Positions 48,701-61,290 are shown, counted from the stretch's first letter. The stretch: DNA of 64,000 bases from Chrysomallon squamiferum (GCA_012295275.1 CM022668.1:1309137-1373136); one strand, 5' to 3'. The notes: generated from the sequence alone by a model not told the origin. Translations and numbers: made by a program.

Positions 48701-49693
48701 GTTCAAAATGTATTGTTTTTTGGTGGTACATTCAAGTGTTGAACTACCCTGAATCCTACACACCTAGCCTTAACTGGTTAATATACAGTGAATTTCAATA
48801 GTTTATCAATAGCTTATCAAAGACAGGTTTATGATCATTAACAGAGCCAGAATCCACATGCATATCTCTAAAGACATTGATTTCTTAGCACATTCAGCAT
48901 AGGAATCAGCAATGCCTGCTCTGTCACATGGATCCACTATGCACTCTGAGCTTCATCAGTTCTATCACTTGAATGGTTCCAAGGTATTCTTCACATTTTT
49001 GTTTTTTCTTCTTCTTCTTCTTTAGGCTTTAGCCTATCCTGGAAGTAGGCTACCTATTTGTATTTAACCAAATAATGTGTTTTAAATGAGACAAGTTTGT
49101 CTTGAAGAATTTATAATGCATCATGGATGGTGCCATTTGTTGAAAGGACATTGCAATATTTCCAATCCCTAATTATTTATAACATTAAGAGTGAGAAATC
49201 AAATTTTATGTCTAAAGGTGTATTATTAGATTTATAGATTAATAAAAATTTACATTATGAACAATAAAATATAAAATACCAATATTAGTATTACTGTTTA
49301 ACGATTCGGTTTGCATTAATAGCTTTTCAAACTAAACCTCTCAGGTATTTCAAAACAGCATTATTATTTATTTATTTTTCAAAATAGTGCATTTTGTTTT
49401 ACCTTTCTTTTTGTTAAATTTATGATACTGACAGAAATGGAGTGCAAAGAAATTATATAGTTTTAAATATATCTTCATCTCTAAATATAAATTGTAACTC
49501 GAAAGTGAAATGCTTCAGGTTCAGTGTCGCTGTCAGACTCTCGTGTCATCATCGTCATCAGGTCATGATCAACTGATGTAAAATAATAACATCACCATAC
49601 CATGCATAAATATAATATTTACGTTCATACCCGTAGGACATGATAACCCTCCGTTCCTCCTCCTGGTATTTCTGAACTTGCAGTCCCTCCCAT
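42796..49693 (-). CDS. GORASP2: Golgi reassembly-stacking protein (GRASP55/65)
   Basis: Eleven exons (5' to 3'): 49631-49693, 47585-47665, 47088-47245, 45884-45929, 45511-45597, 44818-44948, 44413-44536, 44156-44219, 43778-43891, 43401-43520, 42796-43010. They give 1203 bases, 400 residues, all phases consistent. The start [21 protein letters not shown] carries the N-myristoylation glycine and the family hallmark. Two GRASP-type PDZ domains follow: residues about 15-105 ([20 protein letters not shown].., [20 protein letters not shown]) and about 111-200 ([21 protein letters not shown].., [21 protein letters not shown], each cut short of its full run here). The rest is a Pro/Ser/Met-rich tail, the regulatory SPR region. 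It tethers Golgi cisternae by trans-oligomerisation and supports unconventional secretion. It is similar to human GRASP55 (452 aa) and GRASP65 (440 aa); invertebrates usually have one copy, so the symbol is nominal. Confidence 0.95.
46174..47052. mobile_element. Non-autonomous Tc1/mariner-type MITE in GRASP intron 3
   Basis: Inverted termini CCATATATACTTGTGTATAAG (46176-46196) and its near-complement ending ACGG at 47050 match at 19 of 21 positions. TA dinucleotides flank both ends (46174-46175, 47051-47052), fitting TA target-site duplication. Subterminal GTCGACTTATACA motifs recur inside both ends. Internal sequence (about 830 bp) has no transposase; the 65-codon frame at 46773-46970 is not conserved-looking. 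Confidence 0.85.
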
Positions 49694-50781
49694 ATTGTTG
49701 TCATAAACCAATCTTCAAACGTTCTCTTCCACGTTGTATCGATGTTTATAGATGGGAGACAACCCTCAACATGGCCGAAGACGTGGCAGGCTAATTGCAT
49801 TGTGGGTATATATTTCCGGTGTTTCCTGAAATAGTGTTACGCCTGAATTCATTTACGATAAAATGCGGACGGTCGAGTTTTTTAAAGAAAGAATTTGCGC
49901 TTAATTACGAATCGTGAATTTGAGCTATACATATTATGCAGTAATGACAAATGGCATAGTTGAAAACAACAACAACAGCAGCAATGGCAACAACAATAAT
50001 AATAGTAATAACTAAACTTGAATTCTCCAACTACATTCTCGTTCATATCACGCTTTTGTAATTTTTTTAGGACTGTCTAGTTTCCAATATTACTTTTTAA
50101 AATATTATTCGCCATCAACGACCCTCCCCCCGGCACAATAAATAAATAAATAAATAATAATAAAAAAATTAATTAAAAAGCAATAAATGCCAGATTCTTG
50201 AGGGGGGAATAAAAAAATTATAGTAATTAAAATTAAATAAATAAATAAAAGTAATAATTTAACAACAACAACAATAATAATTAAATTTGAGTTCTCCAAC
50301 CACATATTACTATCTCGCAATCTTATGTACGCCGGTAACTGGCTCATTTGCTGTGACAACATCACAACGAATAAATTAAAATAGCATAAATTACTAAGTC
50401 ACTTAATGATAGTAATGGAGAATGCAATGCTGTGGGGTTGTACAAACAAGAAACGGAAAAAATTCAAACACAAAGAATATATTTTTCTCAGCAATATTTC
50501 AAATGACACACTTTCATAATAATATTGCATTTATGGTTGAAAAAAAAAAAAAAAAAAACAATTCTAATAATCAGTTTACATTTACAGCATCAAAAACACA
50601 ATTCAATATTTTGCTAAACAGAGCAGCTTAAAGGATGTAGGAAATATGAGATTACTGTAAATAAAATTTATTTTAAAGATTTTCGATTCAAAGTCTGTTG
50701 CTGAATCAACAGCTGTCTCCGCCATTGTAAATAAGCATTTCACATTTCAATGCCCAGCAGACGAGTATTTTTGTTCTTATC
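49694..50781. promoter_or_regulatory. Divergent promoter region, GRASP and GT92
   Basis: The two start codons are 1.09 kb apart on opposite strands. Minus strand ACCGGAAATATATACCC at about 49804-49820 combines an ETS-like CCGGAA and a TATATA about 110 bp before the GRASP ATG. A second patch with CpG and GCCATTG lies near 50710-50730 before GT92. In between are AAAT, AAC and AAT tracts (about 49965-50010, 50138-50160, 50255-50280). Confidence 0.45.
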
Positions 50782-51816
50782 ATGGAGTTCTGGAAATGTA
50801 CATCGACAATTATTGTGTTTCTCTCTGTTATTTCTATATTGTCCACCTGGTTTTTCATTCAGTATCTTGGAAATATATCAATACAAATTAACGAAAGAGA
50901 AGATTTAGATATTTATAATGAAATAAGATTGTTTAATAACATAACTAAACAAGTAAGTAAATCTCTTTCTTGCTCTTTTACTCACTCTCTTTTCTTTTTT
51001 AAAGCATTATTTATAATTTTATTTTAGAATTAGATGCATGAAGATTTTAATATTTACATTAGTTTGAATTACAGTTTTATATTGATACTGAAATATGATA
51101 GTAAACAAAGTAAATAGGATATATATTTATGATATTCGTTTTCTTCTGCATTCCTAAATTTGGATTATTTTAAATTATTAATATATTCTTATTTTGTTTA
51201 ATTTTCAGGCTACTGAGACTGATACTGACAAACAGGCAGGTGAACACCCAGTTGAGGTGATCAAACTGCAGCTGTTTGTGCAGAGTGCTATCGTTAATTA
51301 CAACCGTTCCAATAAAACACACACAGCCGTCATGATCACAGCGTGGAACTACCACAGAAACAAAAATTCTTTCTTCTGTTGTTTCAGACTTAGGGAAGGC
51401 AATCTCATTGTCATACCAGCAGTTTTCCTCTTCAGACATAACCAGGGTCTGCTGAGCGCAAACCAATTTGGTTGTTATATTTCGAAAACCCAATCATTCC
51501 AAAACCATATTTTCTTTTCTGTTAACGACTGTATTAGTCATGTGACACAAAGCATACCAATAGTGTATCCCGAAATGAATGAAGGAAAAATGGCGATATG
51601 CTTGAAAACTGTATATAATAAATTAGATGTTCAACAAATGGTAGAATGGTTTGAACTGCAGAAACTTCTAGGCGTACACAAAATCCAGGCTTTTAAGTTC
51701 CAGCTTGAAAAAGATCAAAACACGGTTTTAGAATATTACTACAACCAAGGCTTCCTTCATTTACAAACATTATTTTTACCTGTAGGCTTTGGAGGTAAGG
51801 TGATTATTATCATTGT

Positions 51817-51858
<42 letters not shown>

Positions 51859-51890
51859 TTTTCAGTTGTTATGCACATTTGAAATTATTC

Positions 51891-51941
<51 letters not shown>

Positions 51942-52852
51942 TTTATGAAATCCTGTATCCGCCGTTGCTCATGACAGTCTAGAAAATAATCAAAATACAG
52001 ACATTCTGTACCGAAACATTTTTCTGCGATTTTATTCTTTAATCTTTCTCTTTTAAACATTTTTCTTCATTTATTTATTGAGTTTTTATTATTGTTTTGC
52101 CGTTTGGTTTTGTTTTATTTACTTCTATGTTTTCTTATACTTTTCCCCCATCTCCAGCTCCCATTGGGAGGGGTTTTCGTTTAGAAGAGAGGCCGTATGA
52201 AAACCAGTTCCAGGCAGACGAACAAATCACGTTGTACGACTGCGTTGATAGACTTTCAGGATATGACTACGTTGGTGTTTATGATATTGACGAAGTTGTT
52301 CTACCTGGTGCAAATATTTCTTTACCAGACTTCTTTAGAGTTAGTATTTTATTATTTTTATTCTTGTTATTTTTGTTATATTATTTTGTCATCGTTATAA
52401 TCATCTGTTGTTATTTAATATACTGATTACTAATTGTTGAGGATAAGCAGGACATTCTTAAGTTGTGTTTTCTCATGTACACAATTTTTCCCTGTTAAAT
52501 TTTTAACGCTTTAGTAATTTTTGGTTTCAAAATTGAACTTTTCTTTTTCTATTTTTCTTTCTTTTTTCCACCAAGTTTAATAACTAGATTTTATTTTTAT
52601 TTATTTATTTTAATTGTTTTATTAAATTTTTTATGTATTTTTATATTATTTTATTTTTCTGTTTATCGTGCAAAATGCTATTTTCACTAACTTATGATGA
52701 ATAACTAAAGAAATACTTAATTTCTTGAAAAAGAAACTGAACAATATCTTTTTCTTTTTTATTTATTAATAATAATTTTTTTTTTTTTTTTTTTTTTTTT
52801 ACGTATGACTGACAAATATATATATATAAGTCATAAGTAAAAAAAAAAAAAA

Positions 52853-52899
<47 letters not shown>

Positions 52900-53191
52900 T
52901 TTTTTTTTTTTTTTTTCTTTATCAATATTTTAAAAATAATTTCTTCACGTCGGATTTTCTTTCAGAAAATGGTAACATTGCATCCATATAGCGGAGCCTT
53001 CTTTTTCAAAACTGAGCACTTTCCAAAAGAATGGGGCAAGTCTAACAACGACACAGACCTGACTCTAATGACCCATGTGTACAGAATGCCGGCAGCTCGC
53101 AGACGTGAAAAACTGCTACATATACCGAAAAAAACAGTGATGCTGGATACTCATCACGTGACTTTGACTGGAAATTATTACGCGTGAGATT

Positions 53192-53222
<31 letters not shown>

Positions 53223-53235
53223 TTATTATTATTAC

Positions 53236-53334
<99 letters not shown>

Positions 53335-54220
53335 TTTTATTATTATTATTATTATTATGCTGAATTTACATATTAAAGTAGGTGGCATATAAATTGTTTC
53401 AAAATACTATTCGGAAAATATCCGTATTTTCTTGTCCTGTTTTTATTTCTTTATCAATTTATTATTTTTATTATTACCATCACCATTATCATCATCATCA
53501 TCATCATAATTATTATTATTTTTTACGTTTCGAAATTAATATGACAAAAATAATTTTATTTATTCATTTATCTATTTATTTATTCATTTGTTTATTATTA
53601 TTATTATTATTATTATTATTTTTTTTTTTTTTTTAAGCACTTGCTGCGAGTGAAAGGTTCTACACCATGGTGTACAATTTGTCCAGAAAATAATTGAATA
53701 TTAGATATGTATTCGCTATAACTATGACATAAAGCATTATAACTAATATTAAACGTTCATCCGACGGTTAAATTAGAGTTAAGTAGTAAATATTATTTTC
53801 TAATAAGTTAACGAATCCATGCATATCTAGAAGAAAAAAAAGAAAAGAAAAAAGGAAGATAAAATAAAATAAAACAAAATTATATAACAACAATAGTAAT
53901 AATAATAAACGTCTACGAAAAACTAATTATTTTTTCTGTATGTATACAAAACTAAATAAAGCAAGATCAAACATCTGTATAAATATAACATTGACCTTTC
54001 TGAAAGACTAAAATGTTTCTGTTGAACATTTTATTTCAGATTATTTCTGGAGGCAGATGAAGCAGTTCTTCACCGGTACAGCACGTGTCTTCCTAAAGAG
54101 CAACCAGTCTGCGCAAGTTCTAGCAGAACTGAGGACAGAGACCTACTTCGATATCAAACAGCTTTAAGAGTAAGGACGAAACAGGCTTTGGAGGAAATTA
54201 GGAAATTTTCGAATAAATGA
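50782..54220 (+). CDS. Glycosyltransferase family 92 (DUF23) enzyme
   Basis: Five exons: 50782-50952, 51209-51794, 52158-52339, 52966-53183 and 54040-54220. They give 1338 bases, 445 residues, all phases consistent. A type II signal anchor spans residues about 9-28 (TIIVFLSVISILSTWFFI). The luminal GT92 domain shows MVEWFELQKLLGVHKIQAF (family pattern EW..YH..LGV), the DXD-type metal site YDIDEVVLPG (D295, D297), HPYSGAFFFK and VTLTGNYYALFLEADEAVLHRYSTC, which matches the C-terminal HYR region. Known GT92 members such as C. elegans GALT-1 transfer beta-1,4-galactose to core fucose of N-glycans, and this is the most likely activity. The substrate is not proved by sequence. The neighbour on the other strand is GRASP. 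Confidence 0.9.
51821..51940. repeat. (TA)n and (CA)n tracts in GT92 intron 2
   Basis: A TA run (about 51821-51853) and a CA run (about 51894-51938) shortly after the exon 2 donor. Confidence 0.9.
52768..52915. repeat. Poly-T / (TA)n low-complexity in GT92 intron 3
   Basis: Several T homopolymers of 20 or more interleaved with TA runs; assembly is likely unreliable here. Confidence 0.85.
53192..53358. repeat. (ATTT)n(ATT)n in GT92 intron 4
   Basis: A TTTA run turning into a long pure ATT run just after the exon 4 donor. Confidence 0.95.
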
Positions 54221-54737
54221 TGTTGAAATAATATTGATTTTATCAACAATTTCGGGGATTTCGCTGTTAAAAAAGTCTTTGTAATTTGAAATTATGTGTT
54301 ATTTACATGTTTGTTTATTCATTCATTCATTTATTTATCACTAACACTTTTTTCTACAACAATATTTTGAAGGATTTTGCTATTTTTGTTAGTAAACTGA
54401 TTATCTGAATAGATTTAATAATGATCACTTTATAAAATTATTTAATGTTTTTATGCACATATCTGTGGCGATGATAATAACGACGATTACGATGATGATG
54501 ATTATGATGATAATGATGATCACGATGATAATAAATGATCATTGTAACTTTAACTTTAATCGTACTGATAAAAACAAATATAATTGTTTCTTACCAGGAA
54601 ATAATATATCTGTTTAACACTCGTGAATCATTACTTGCAGCTAATCTTGTTTAGAATGTATTTATATCAGTTCCAGTGTCTTGTATGTTACATTTACCTT
54701 GTATGATTCATCAGTGTTTTTAAAAGAGTGTAACTGA

Positions 54738-54743
54738 AATAAA
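54738..54743 (+). terminator. GT92 poly(A) signal
   Basis: AATAAA 518 bases after the stop codon. Another AATAAA overlaps the stop region at 54212. Confidence 0.45.
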
Positions 54744-56639
54744 TATTAACGATCAGCAGACACGGCATTTCCTCATATTTTAAACGTCTTCAGCAGTTGC
54801 TGTAATATAAATACTCTTTCCATATCAAACCACTAACAAATGATCTAGATCAGCGTTGACTACTGGCACAAAACGAAGTTCACAAATAACGTTTCACGTA
54901 TTGTGAAAAATAGGTTTAAATCTGAATTTACAGAACACATTGTTTTCATCAGTTAATCACAAATTGACTGGTTTTTCTTTTTCTTTCAGATTTGTTTTAC
55001 TACATATTTTTAATTATGCATTTTTCAGGATAATATTTGTTATCGTAACTTCAAGTGTCTGCAGTCGTCTGGATTTTTTAATTTAAAAAGTGACTTATAC
55101 AAATTAACATATTATGACTAGGCAATATTTAGCGGAGGGAAACAGCTGCAAGTATGAATTGTATACAAGTACGTTGTGTCGATATCAAAGCAGCTTGTTA
55201 TAAACTAGTCAGTTTAAAGCTACTTGAGTTCACAGCACTTGAAAACCATTATCACAACATTTACTTATCAGTTCAGAAAGTTATTTTCAAAACAATGAAA
55301 ATGCACTAAGGTATTTTTGATTTGTTCTCTATGTATCTTTAATTTTTTCTTTCTCTCCTCATGCACATGCACACACTCACACAAATGCATTTAAAAGCGC
55401 ACATGCCCGAGCGTACACACATATTCACATTTCACATACAGAGTTTAAAGTAATATTTTTCTTGATGAGATCGTAACTGACCAAACACATTTTTTTCAGA
55501 GAAAATAATAAAAGGTATTCTAATATCGGCTAATATTGATTTATCATTAAATAATTCTTGACAGCCAACTCTAATAAAAAAAATATTGATCGCTAATTAT
55601 ATGTAGAGGTACGCTAAGAGAAATGAAAATGGAGCAGCCTGGACGTGAACAAACACAAGATAAATGTTATCTGCAAATATCAGTTTTATTAGTGGCACCA
55701 CAGTCCAAGCCAGTGTTAAGCCAAAGTACGCGAAAGTTTCTTCGTTCTATTTGATTTACGTTCATTTTGTAAAAAGTATCTTGAAAGACATTGTGACTCC
55801 GTTTTGATACCACGTGGTAGGAGGTAAGTGTTCTGTTGTATATAAAATATATCCTATTGTAAATTATAAATTATGTTACAAGCAACATATAGACACGTGT
55901 ATTTTTGTCTCTGTAAACATGTTTAAAATATCTTGTATTATATGTATGTATATATACTTATGTAAACTTTTTCCAAATGTTTATAAATTTATAAAGTTTT
56001 CTCTTAATTATGTTTTATGTTTGTGTGTGTGAGTGCGTGGCAAGCGTATTTTAAATTGTTTTGTTTGTTTTGTGACAAATACACACTGTACGTGACAGAG
56101 CAATGAATGTATTTATGTGTGAGAGGCTGCGATCAATCTTCTTAGTTTGGCAGGAAATTAATTAGACAAAGCATGTTGATGTTGCTGACAGGTACATTGT
56201 TTAATTAAACTGTGAGAAACATTCAGTGTGCAGGTAAGTCAGTCCTCGGAAATAAACCTTCATTTACGTAGAATGGTTTGAACTGCAGTCTCTCTTAATC
56301 AGGTTATAATATCAGTCTGGTTATATTTATGTGTGAGTACTGTCGTGTTTATATTTTTTCCTAAAGTAACATATTAATAGCTAGCTAGCGTTATCATTAT
56401 GTAAATACTATTAGTTCAGACATTCCTGTATTTTCACAACGCAGTACACTAGTTTGAAGTACTGTGCTATTTAGTATATTAGATCTTTAAAAGTTATTTT
56501 GTAATATTTAAATTAATTTCTGTACATCAGACAACATAATTATTATTAATGTAGATTTGTTTTTGTAGCAGTACATAGTTATTTATAATAAGTTTGCCTA
56601 TGTTCGCCTAATCCTTAACATAACATATTGCCGTAACAA

Positions 56640-56726
<87 letters not shown>

Positions 56727-57495
56727 GTAAGTAAATAAATAAATAAATAAGTAAATAAATAAAAGAAATTAAAATGAAATCATTCTGAAAGTAAAAAGGT
56801 CATGTTTATAGGTGAAAATTTACAAAACAAATATGAGGTTCAGGTATTTGGAAGTCAGATACGAAGCCAGTGTGTTAAAAATGTGCAGAAGTTAGAAACT
56901 GTCGCTTTATGCAGGAGATGATGAGTTTGAACTGAGACAGCCTTTGTCCTTATCCTTGGTAGTCGACCAGAAACCATTATATATAAACGTTATAATGAAA
57001 AAATAAAGAAACTGGTGTTATAGATCAAAGTCGTATAAGTCTACAAGTTTAAAATATATTAAGAGAAGGATGAACACTGAAATACGCCATGAACCTTAAA
57101 CATAAATCTAACGCTACCTCTAATTCCAAATTTTCTAATACAAACCAAAAATGGTCAGATTTACAGCTTGTAAATTTTATTATTATTTATTATTAATATA
57201 CCATTATCTAAACAAACTAGATCTATTTTTATCATGTTGATGTCGATAATGTTGCGACCTACACAGTACTGTTAGTAGTTCAGAACTTTGTAGTAAATTA
57301 AATATTAATGTTTCATTACCACAGAACGGTCTTTCGAAAAGGTTTAGGAAATAAACAAATAAGGTTTTGTTTTAAGAGATAGTTTTAGTTCTGTCATTCA
57401 TCGTGTGAGTATTCTTGAACATTCCCTATAAAACGTGTCACCTACAATTATTTAATAATTATAATATTTATTTATAATGTTTTCTTTTCTTTAAG
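54744..57495. other. Intergenic; possible non-coding 5' exons of the next gene
   Basis: No coding exon is recognised. Good donors GAG|GTAAGT (about 55823) and CAG|GTAAGT (56233) could end untranslated exons that splice to the acceptor TTCTTTTCTTTAAG before 57496. A long (AAAT)n tract lies at 56638-56762. Confidence 0.4.
56638..56762. repeat. (AAAT)n microsatellite
   Basis: About 31 near-perfect AAAT units, a few changed to AAGT. Confidence 0.95.
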
Positions 57496-57510
57496 TTTTG
57501 AGAAATTCTC

Positions 57511-58518
57511 ATGGATTCCGTTCAGTACAAACGTTCTTCGGTTTGGAACTCGGACAGCAAACCTGAACGTCAGTCAGAATACTTGAAAAGACTGACGCAA
57601 CTTCGATCTGACCTCTTAGGACAAGAAGAAAACCACATGGCACTTGCACTCGACAGATTTCGCCTGCCAACAAGTTTGAATAGCAACACAAAACAACAAG
57701 AATCAAAGCGTTCTGTATCGCGCAGACGTCCTTTGTTGTCAACGTATGAACAATTTCAGTTAATGCGTCCAATAAAACAACCGTTGCTTATTTTCCCACT
57801 GGAAGGTCATAGCATCATTGAACCCCGTGCAGTTCCAAAAGTCAACAAGGATAACAACAACAACAAAACGAAGAATCATTTAGATGAGTCTGTCAAATTA
57901 AACTTTCAGAGACTGAAATATCCCTTAGACAATATTACAAGAACAACTGTGAAACCAAACGAACTCGTTCTTGATACAAACAGCATAAGCTGTAGATGTA
58001 TGTCATTGAGCAGCTCAAGAAAAAGTCTTAGCGGTTCATCTCAAGGATCACAAGCTAAAATCGACAAGAGTGCAGTTATGGATACCGACGTTTTGAAACC
58101 TAAACTGCTTATTAACGATTCAAAACCGAACAAACCTGTGACTAATGGAGCTGTTTATTTTCCAGTTATCGATCTTCCAAATGATAACGATAACAAATCG
58201 AACTTCAAATCACATCTCAAAGTAAAGACAAGTAGAAAATTTGTACAAACAAACGTTTCTCCAAGACAGACTTACTTATTACCTATAATCTATCAGCCTG
58301 GTTTCAAATCTGACAACGAGCCAGTTTGTCAGTGTAAATCTAGGAGACAAAAGAGTGACAAGACATCAGAGCAGGAAACTCCACGGAAATACATTCGAGT
58401 AGACATGCCGGTCATCTGTAACAGTCCTCAACAAGACACAGACGACGAGGACACCTCACACAACACCGACAACAACTATCAGCAACAACTTCACTGTCTT
58501 ACTGATGACGTTAGTTAG
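57511..58518 (+). CDS. Unrecognised 335-aa basic, low-complexity protein
   Basis: A single open frame from ATG 57511 to TAG 58516-58518, far longer than chance allows in such AT-rich DNA. An acceptor-like tract (TTCTTTTCTTTAAG) lies 15 bases before the ATG, suggesting a 5' UTR intron. There is no signal peptide or membrane segment. Residues about 20-60 may form a helix (SEYLKRLTQLRSDLLGQEEN). The rest is Ser/Asn/Lys-rich and looks disordered, with an acidic end (QDTDDEDTSHNTDNN). Two CxC motifs followed by basic/Ser residues recur (SCRCMSLSSSRKS; VCQCKSRRQKS), as do short hydrophobic-Pro motifs (LLIFPLEG, VYFPVIDLP, YLLPIIYQP, VDMPVICNSP). I recognise no family; a lineage-restricted nuclear or scaffold protein is only a guess. 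Confidence 0.6.
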   Translation: MDSVQYKRSSVWNSDSKPERQSEYLKRLTQLRSDLLGQEENHMALALDRFRLPTSLNSNTKQQESKRSVSRRRPLLSTYEQFQLMRPIKQPLLIFPLEGHSIIEPRAVPKVNKDNNNNKTKNHLDESVKLNFQRLKYPLDNITRTTVKPNELVLDTNSISCRCMSLSSSRKSLSGSSQGSQAKIDKSAVMDTDVLKPKLLINDSKPNKPVTNGAVYFPVIDLPNDNDNKSNFKSHLKVKTSRKFVQTNVSPRQTYLLPIIYQPGFKSDNEPVCQCKSRRQKSDKTSEQETPRKYIRVDMPVICNSPQQDTDDEDTSHNTDNNYQQQLHCLTDDVS

Positions 58519-58697
58519 ATCAACAAACATACTGATTCTGAAAAGTGTTGCTTGAAAACCTGTAATATGTACTTGATTAAATTTATTTGTTTATTTATTT
58601 ATTTACTTATTTGTGTGTTTCTTTTCTTTCTTTATTTTAAAGGTGTTAAATTGTAGAGTAAATTGTATCTGCATTGATAACTCCGTTCTGTGTTGAC

Positions 58698-58703
58698 AAT
58701 AAA
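58698..58703 (+). terminator. Poly(A) signal of the 335-aa gene
   Basis: AATAAA 180 bases after the stop. Confidence 0.5.
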
Positions 58704-59005
58704 TTGTGACTTCATTCATTGTTTTAACACAACCCTGTTTTGTGATGCTCAGTGTATAATAAGATATGTTTATATTTATTATTTCATTACCATTGAAGTA
58801 ATTCTCGATTTGCTGTGCAGCCTAATGTATTAAGCATGAGTAATTTAGCATTTTAAATTTCATATGACTTTGGGCAATAAACATTTGTAATATGGTTGGC
58901 CAAATTTGCACATGTAAAGACATAAACCTCAGACACTTAAATTTACTTTTTATATATTTGAAGAAGAAAAAAATCAATGAAAACGAAAAAGAAAAGATTC
59001 GAAAT

Positions 59006-59043
<38 letters not shown>

Positions 59044-59810
59044 ATAGCAGTAGCAGCAACAGAGTAGTAAACAAATAAATAAAATATAATAAATAGATCC
59101 CCACAATTAGAAACTATATTTCAGATACATATTGCTCGTGTTTGTATATCTGTGTGCGTCTGTGTGTATTTATGTTTGTTTTTTGTTTCTGTATTTGACT
59201 GCATGTGTGTGAGTGCGAGTATGAATGTCCATATACATTAATTTGCATTTTTATACTCACAGTCAAATGTTCCTAGTGATCTTCATTTTCGTTTTGTCTT
59301 CTATTTTGTTATAAACCGACTGAAGTTTAAATAGTTTGAAAAGACTGAGTCGAGAGTAAAACGCAATTTTACATGCATATGAACAATGCTCTAATAAATA
59401 AAAATAAATAAGAGAAAAAAAGAAGAAAATTCCAAATCTATTTATAGTGCCATGCGGTAAATCGCCATCCACATGTACTGCTACTCAAAATACTTGAACA
59501 CGATCTCTAACATTTGTGATTGGGTCGTTACTAAACTGAGTGAGGAAATGTAAAATACTTACTGTACTCTACAGAGCCGGATTTACCAACGGACATCGGT
59601 GCACAGGTATCTGCGGTCTCACTGAAACTATTTCTTTCATTAGTCTCATATATAAAATATCCATGATATAAAATAATTTGATTAAAAATAATGATTTGTT
59701 ACATGGTGTTGAAATGTGTATTTCTTAAACTATAATATTATCATACTCTGCAGTATGCATTTTCTTTTTATTATTATTATTTTTTTTACAATAAATAAAT
59801 ATATAACTTG
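58704..59810. other. Intergenic, (AGT)n tract
   Basis: Contains (AGT)n at about 59008-59055. No exon is seen. Confidence 0.5.
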
Positions 59811-59816
59811 GAGGCC

Positions 59817-60348
59817 CACTAGCGAGAATGAGGAGTTATGAAGTTCCCACTAACTGAACGAGCGTGAGGTGTGTATTAATGTTGATTTCAGCCTCCACCT
59901 CTAATTACATCCAAAATCCAAAACAAACAAAACACAATACGGAAAACTGAGGTAAATTGTTTGAAAAGGAAGAGAACGAAGCGAAGAATAACGATGTTTA
60001 CCCAAACCTCGATGAGTTCTGAGAGCCACGAAAATCCGCCAGTGATTATGCAGTTCCTCGAGAAAAGATGAATGACGAGAATATAGATGATGTAAACGAT
60101 TAGTATTTTTGGTTCTTAAATTTGCTCGCTCGCTTTTACCAGTCTACCAAACGACCAAAATAACGAGGTCTTTAACTCAGCACCCTTACTACAATTCTTT
60201 CAGACTGCTGGGAAAACACTGGGATATTTTGGTGCAAATAGTAATTCACAATTTGAGAAAACTCGTTATACCGCCATATCGTCATAAAAATCAGTTGAGC
60301 TCCAATATCGACTGCGTTATTAATATGATCAGCGATTTGATAAAACTA
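59817..60348 (+). pseudogene. Possible decayed coding block
   Basis: One plus frame from about 59817 to 60165 has protein-like stretches (KLFEKEENEAKNNDVYPNLDE; PRKSASDYAVPREKMNDENI) interrupted by TGA, TAG and TAA. A second frame continues from 60109 to 60351 (80 codons, e.g. HPYYNSFRLLGKHWDILVQI). Higher CpG content than the flanks. No family is recognised, and stop density is only modestly below random expectation, so this is weak. Confidence 0.25.
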
Positions 60349-60351
60349 TAA

Positions 60352-60964
60352 ACTATAAAAATTCGTATGTTCTTATTGATATAATCTTCCATATTTAACT
60401 GTTAGCAGATGTATGATTTCTTTGTTCGAGTAAGAAAGCGAAGAACATGTAACCTGTTTGATTACACAGCTGTAGTATTGATTTTAAGTTGGCGCAAGAC
60501 ATGATATTTGCGGTAACGTACAATTACCGCCTACTGCAACACATTACAGTTACATGTCAGCAAGTTACTTTATTGTTGTAATTCTTCTTCATACTATAGC
60601 CACTGCTACTATTAATATACTACTGTTATAACTATTACTCATACTAATGTTATTGCTACTGCTGCAATCACTGCTATTACTAGCCCAAATACTTTTACTA
60701 GTTGTACTATTACTACTACCATCGTTACTACATCTGTTATTAAAACCGCCACTGACATCAATACTGCTGCCACTATCACAAGTTGAAACCAGCCATTGCT
60801 GCCACTAGCACGTCAGAACTAACTCTACTACTACGACTACTAATACTGCTAGTTCTTATATATATTATATTAATCTACATAGTTATCCGCGTGCTTTTAA
60901 CGTCATTTTTGGGTTTTTTTTTTTTTAAATTATAAAATAGACTAAGGTACTGCTCTCCAGAGGG
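60352..60964. other. Intergenic, ACT-rich degenerate triplets
   Basis: From about 60600 to 60860 the sequence is a degenerate (ACT/ATT/GCT)n tract. No gene seen. Confidence 0.5.
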
Positions 60965-60966
60965 GA

Positions 60967-60992
60967 TATCTATCTATCTGTCTATCTGTCTA

Positions 60993-61077
<85 letters not shown>

Positions 61078-61133
61078 GTATCAATGTATCTATATATCTG
61101 TATCTACGTATGTATATATGTATGTATCTAATC

Positions 61134-61228
<95 letters not shown>

Positions 61229-61290
61229 AATTAAACTCCAAATATGTGTGTGTGTGTGTATGTGTGTGTGTGTGTGTGTGTGTGTCTGTG
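60967..61290. repeat. Compound (TCTA)n(TC)n(TCTA)n(TG)n microsatellite
   Basis: TCTA/TCTG units, a TC run, a long TCTA run to 61228, then TG to about 61285. Confidence 0.95.

Noticed and set aside
49558-49800. 80-codon minus-strand frame overlapping the GRASP start
   Set aside because: It is out of frame with the clear GRASP first exon; the TATA-like box suggests transcription starts below its ATG, so it is probably not translated.
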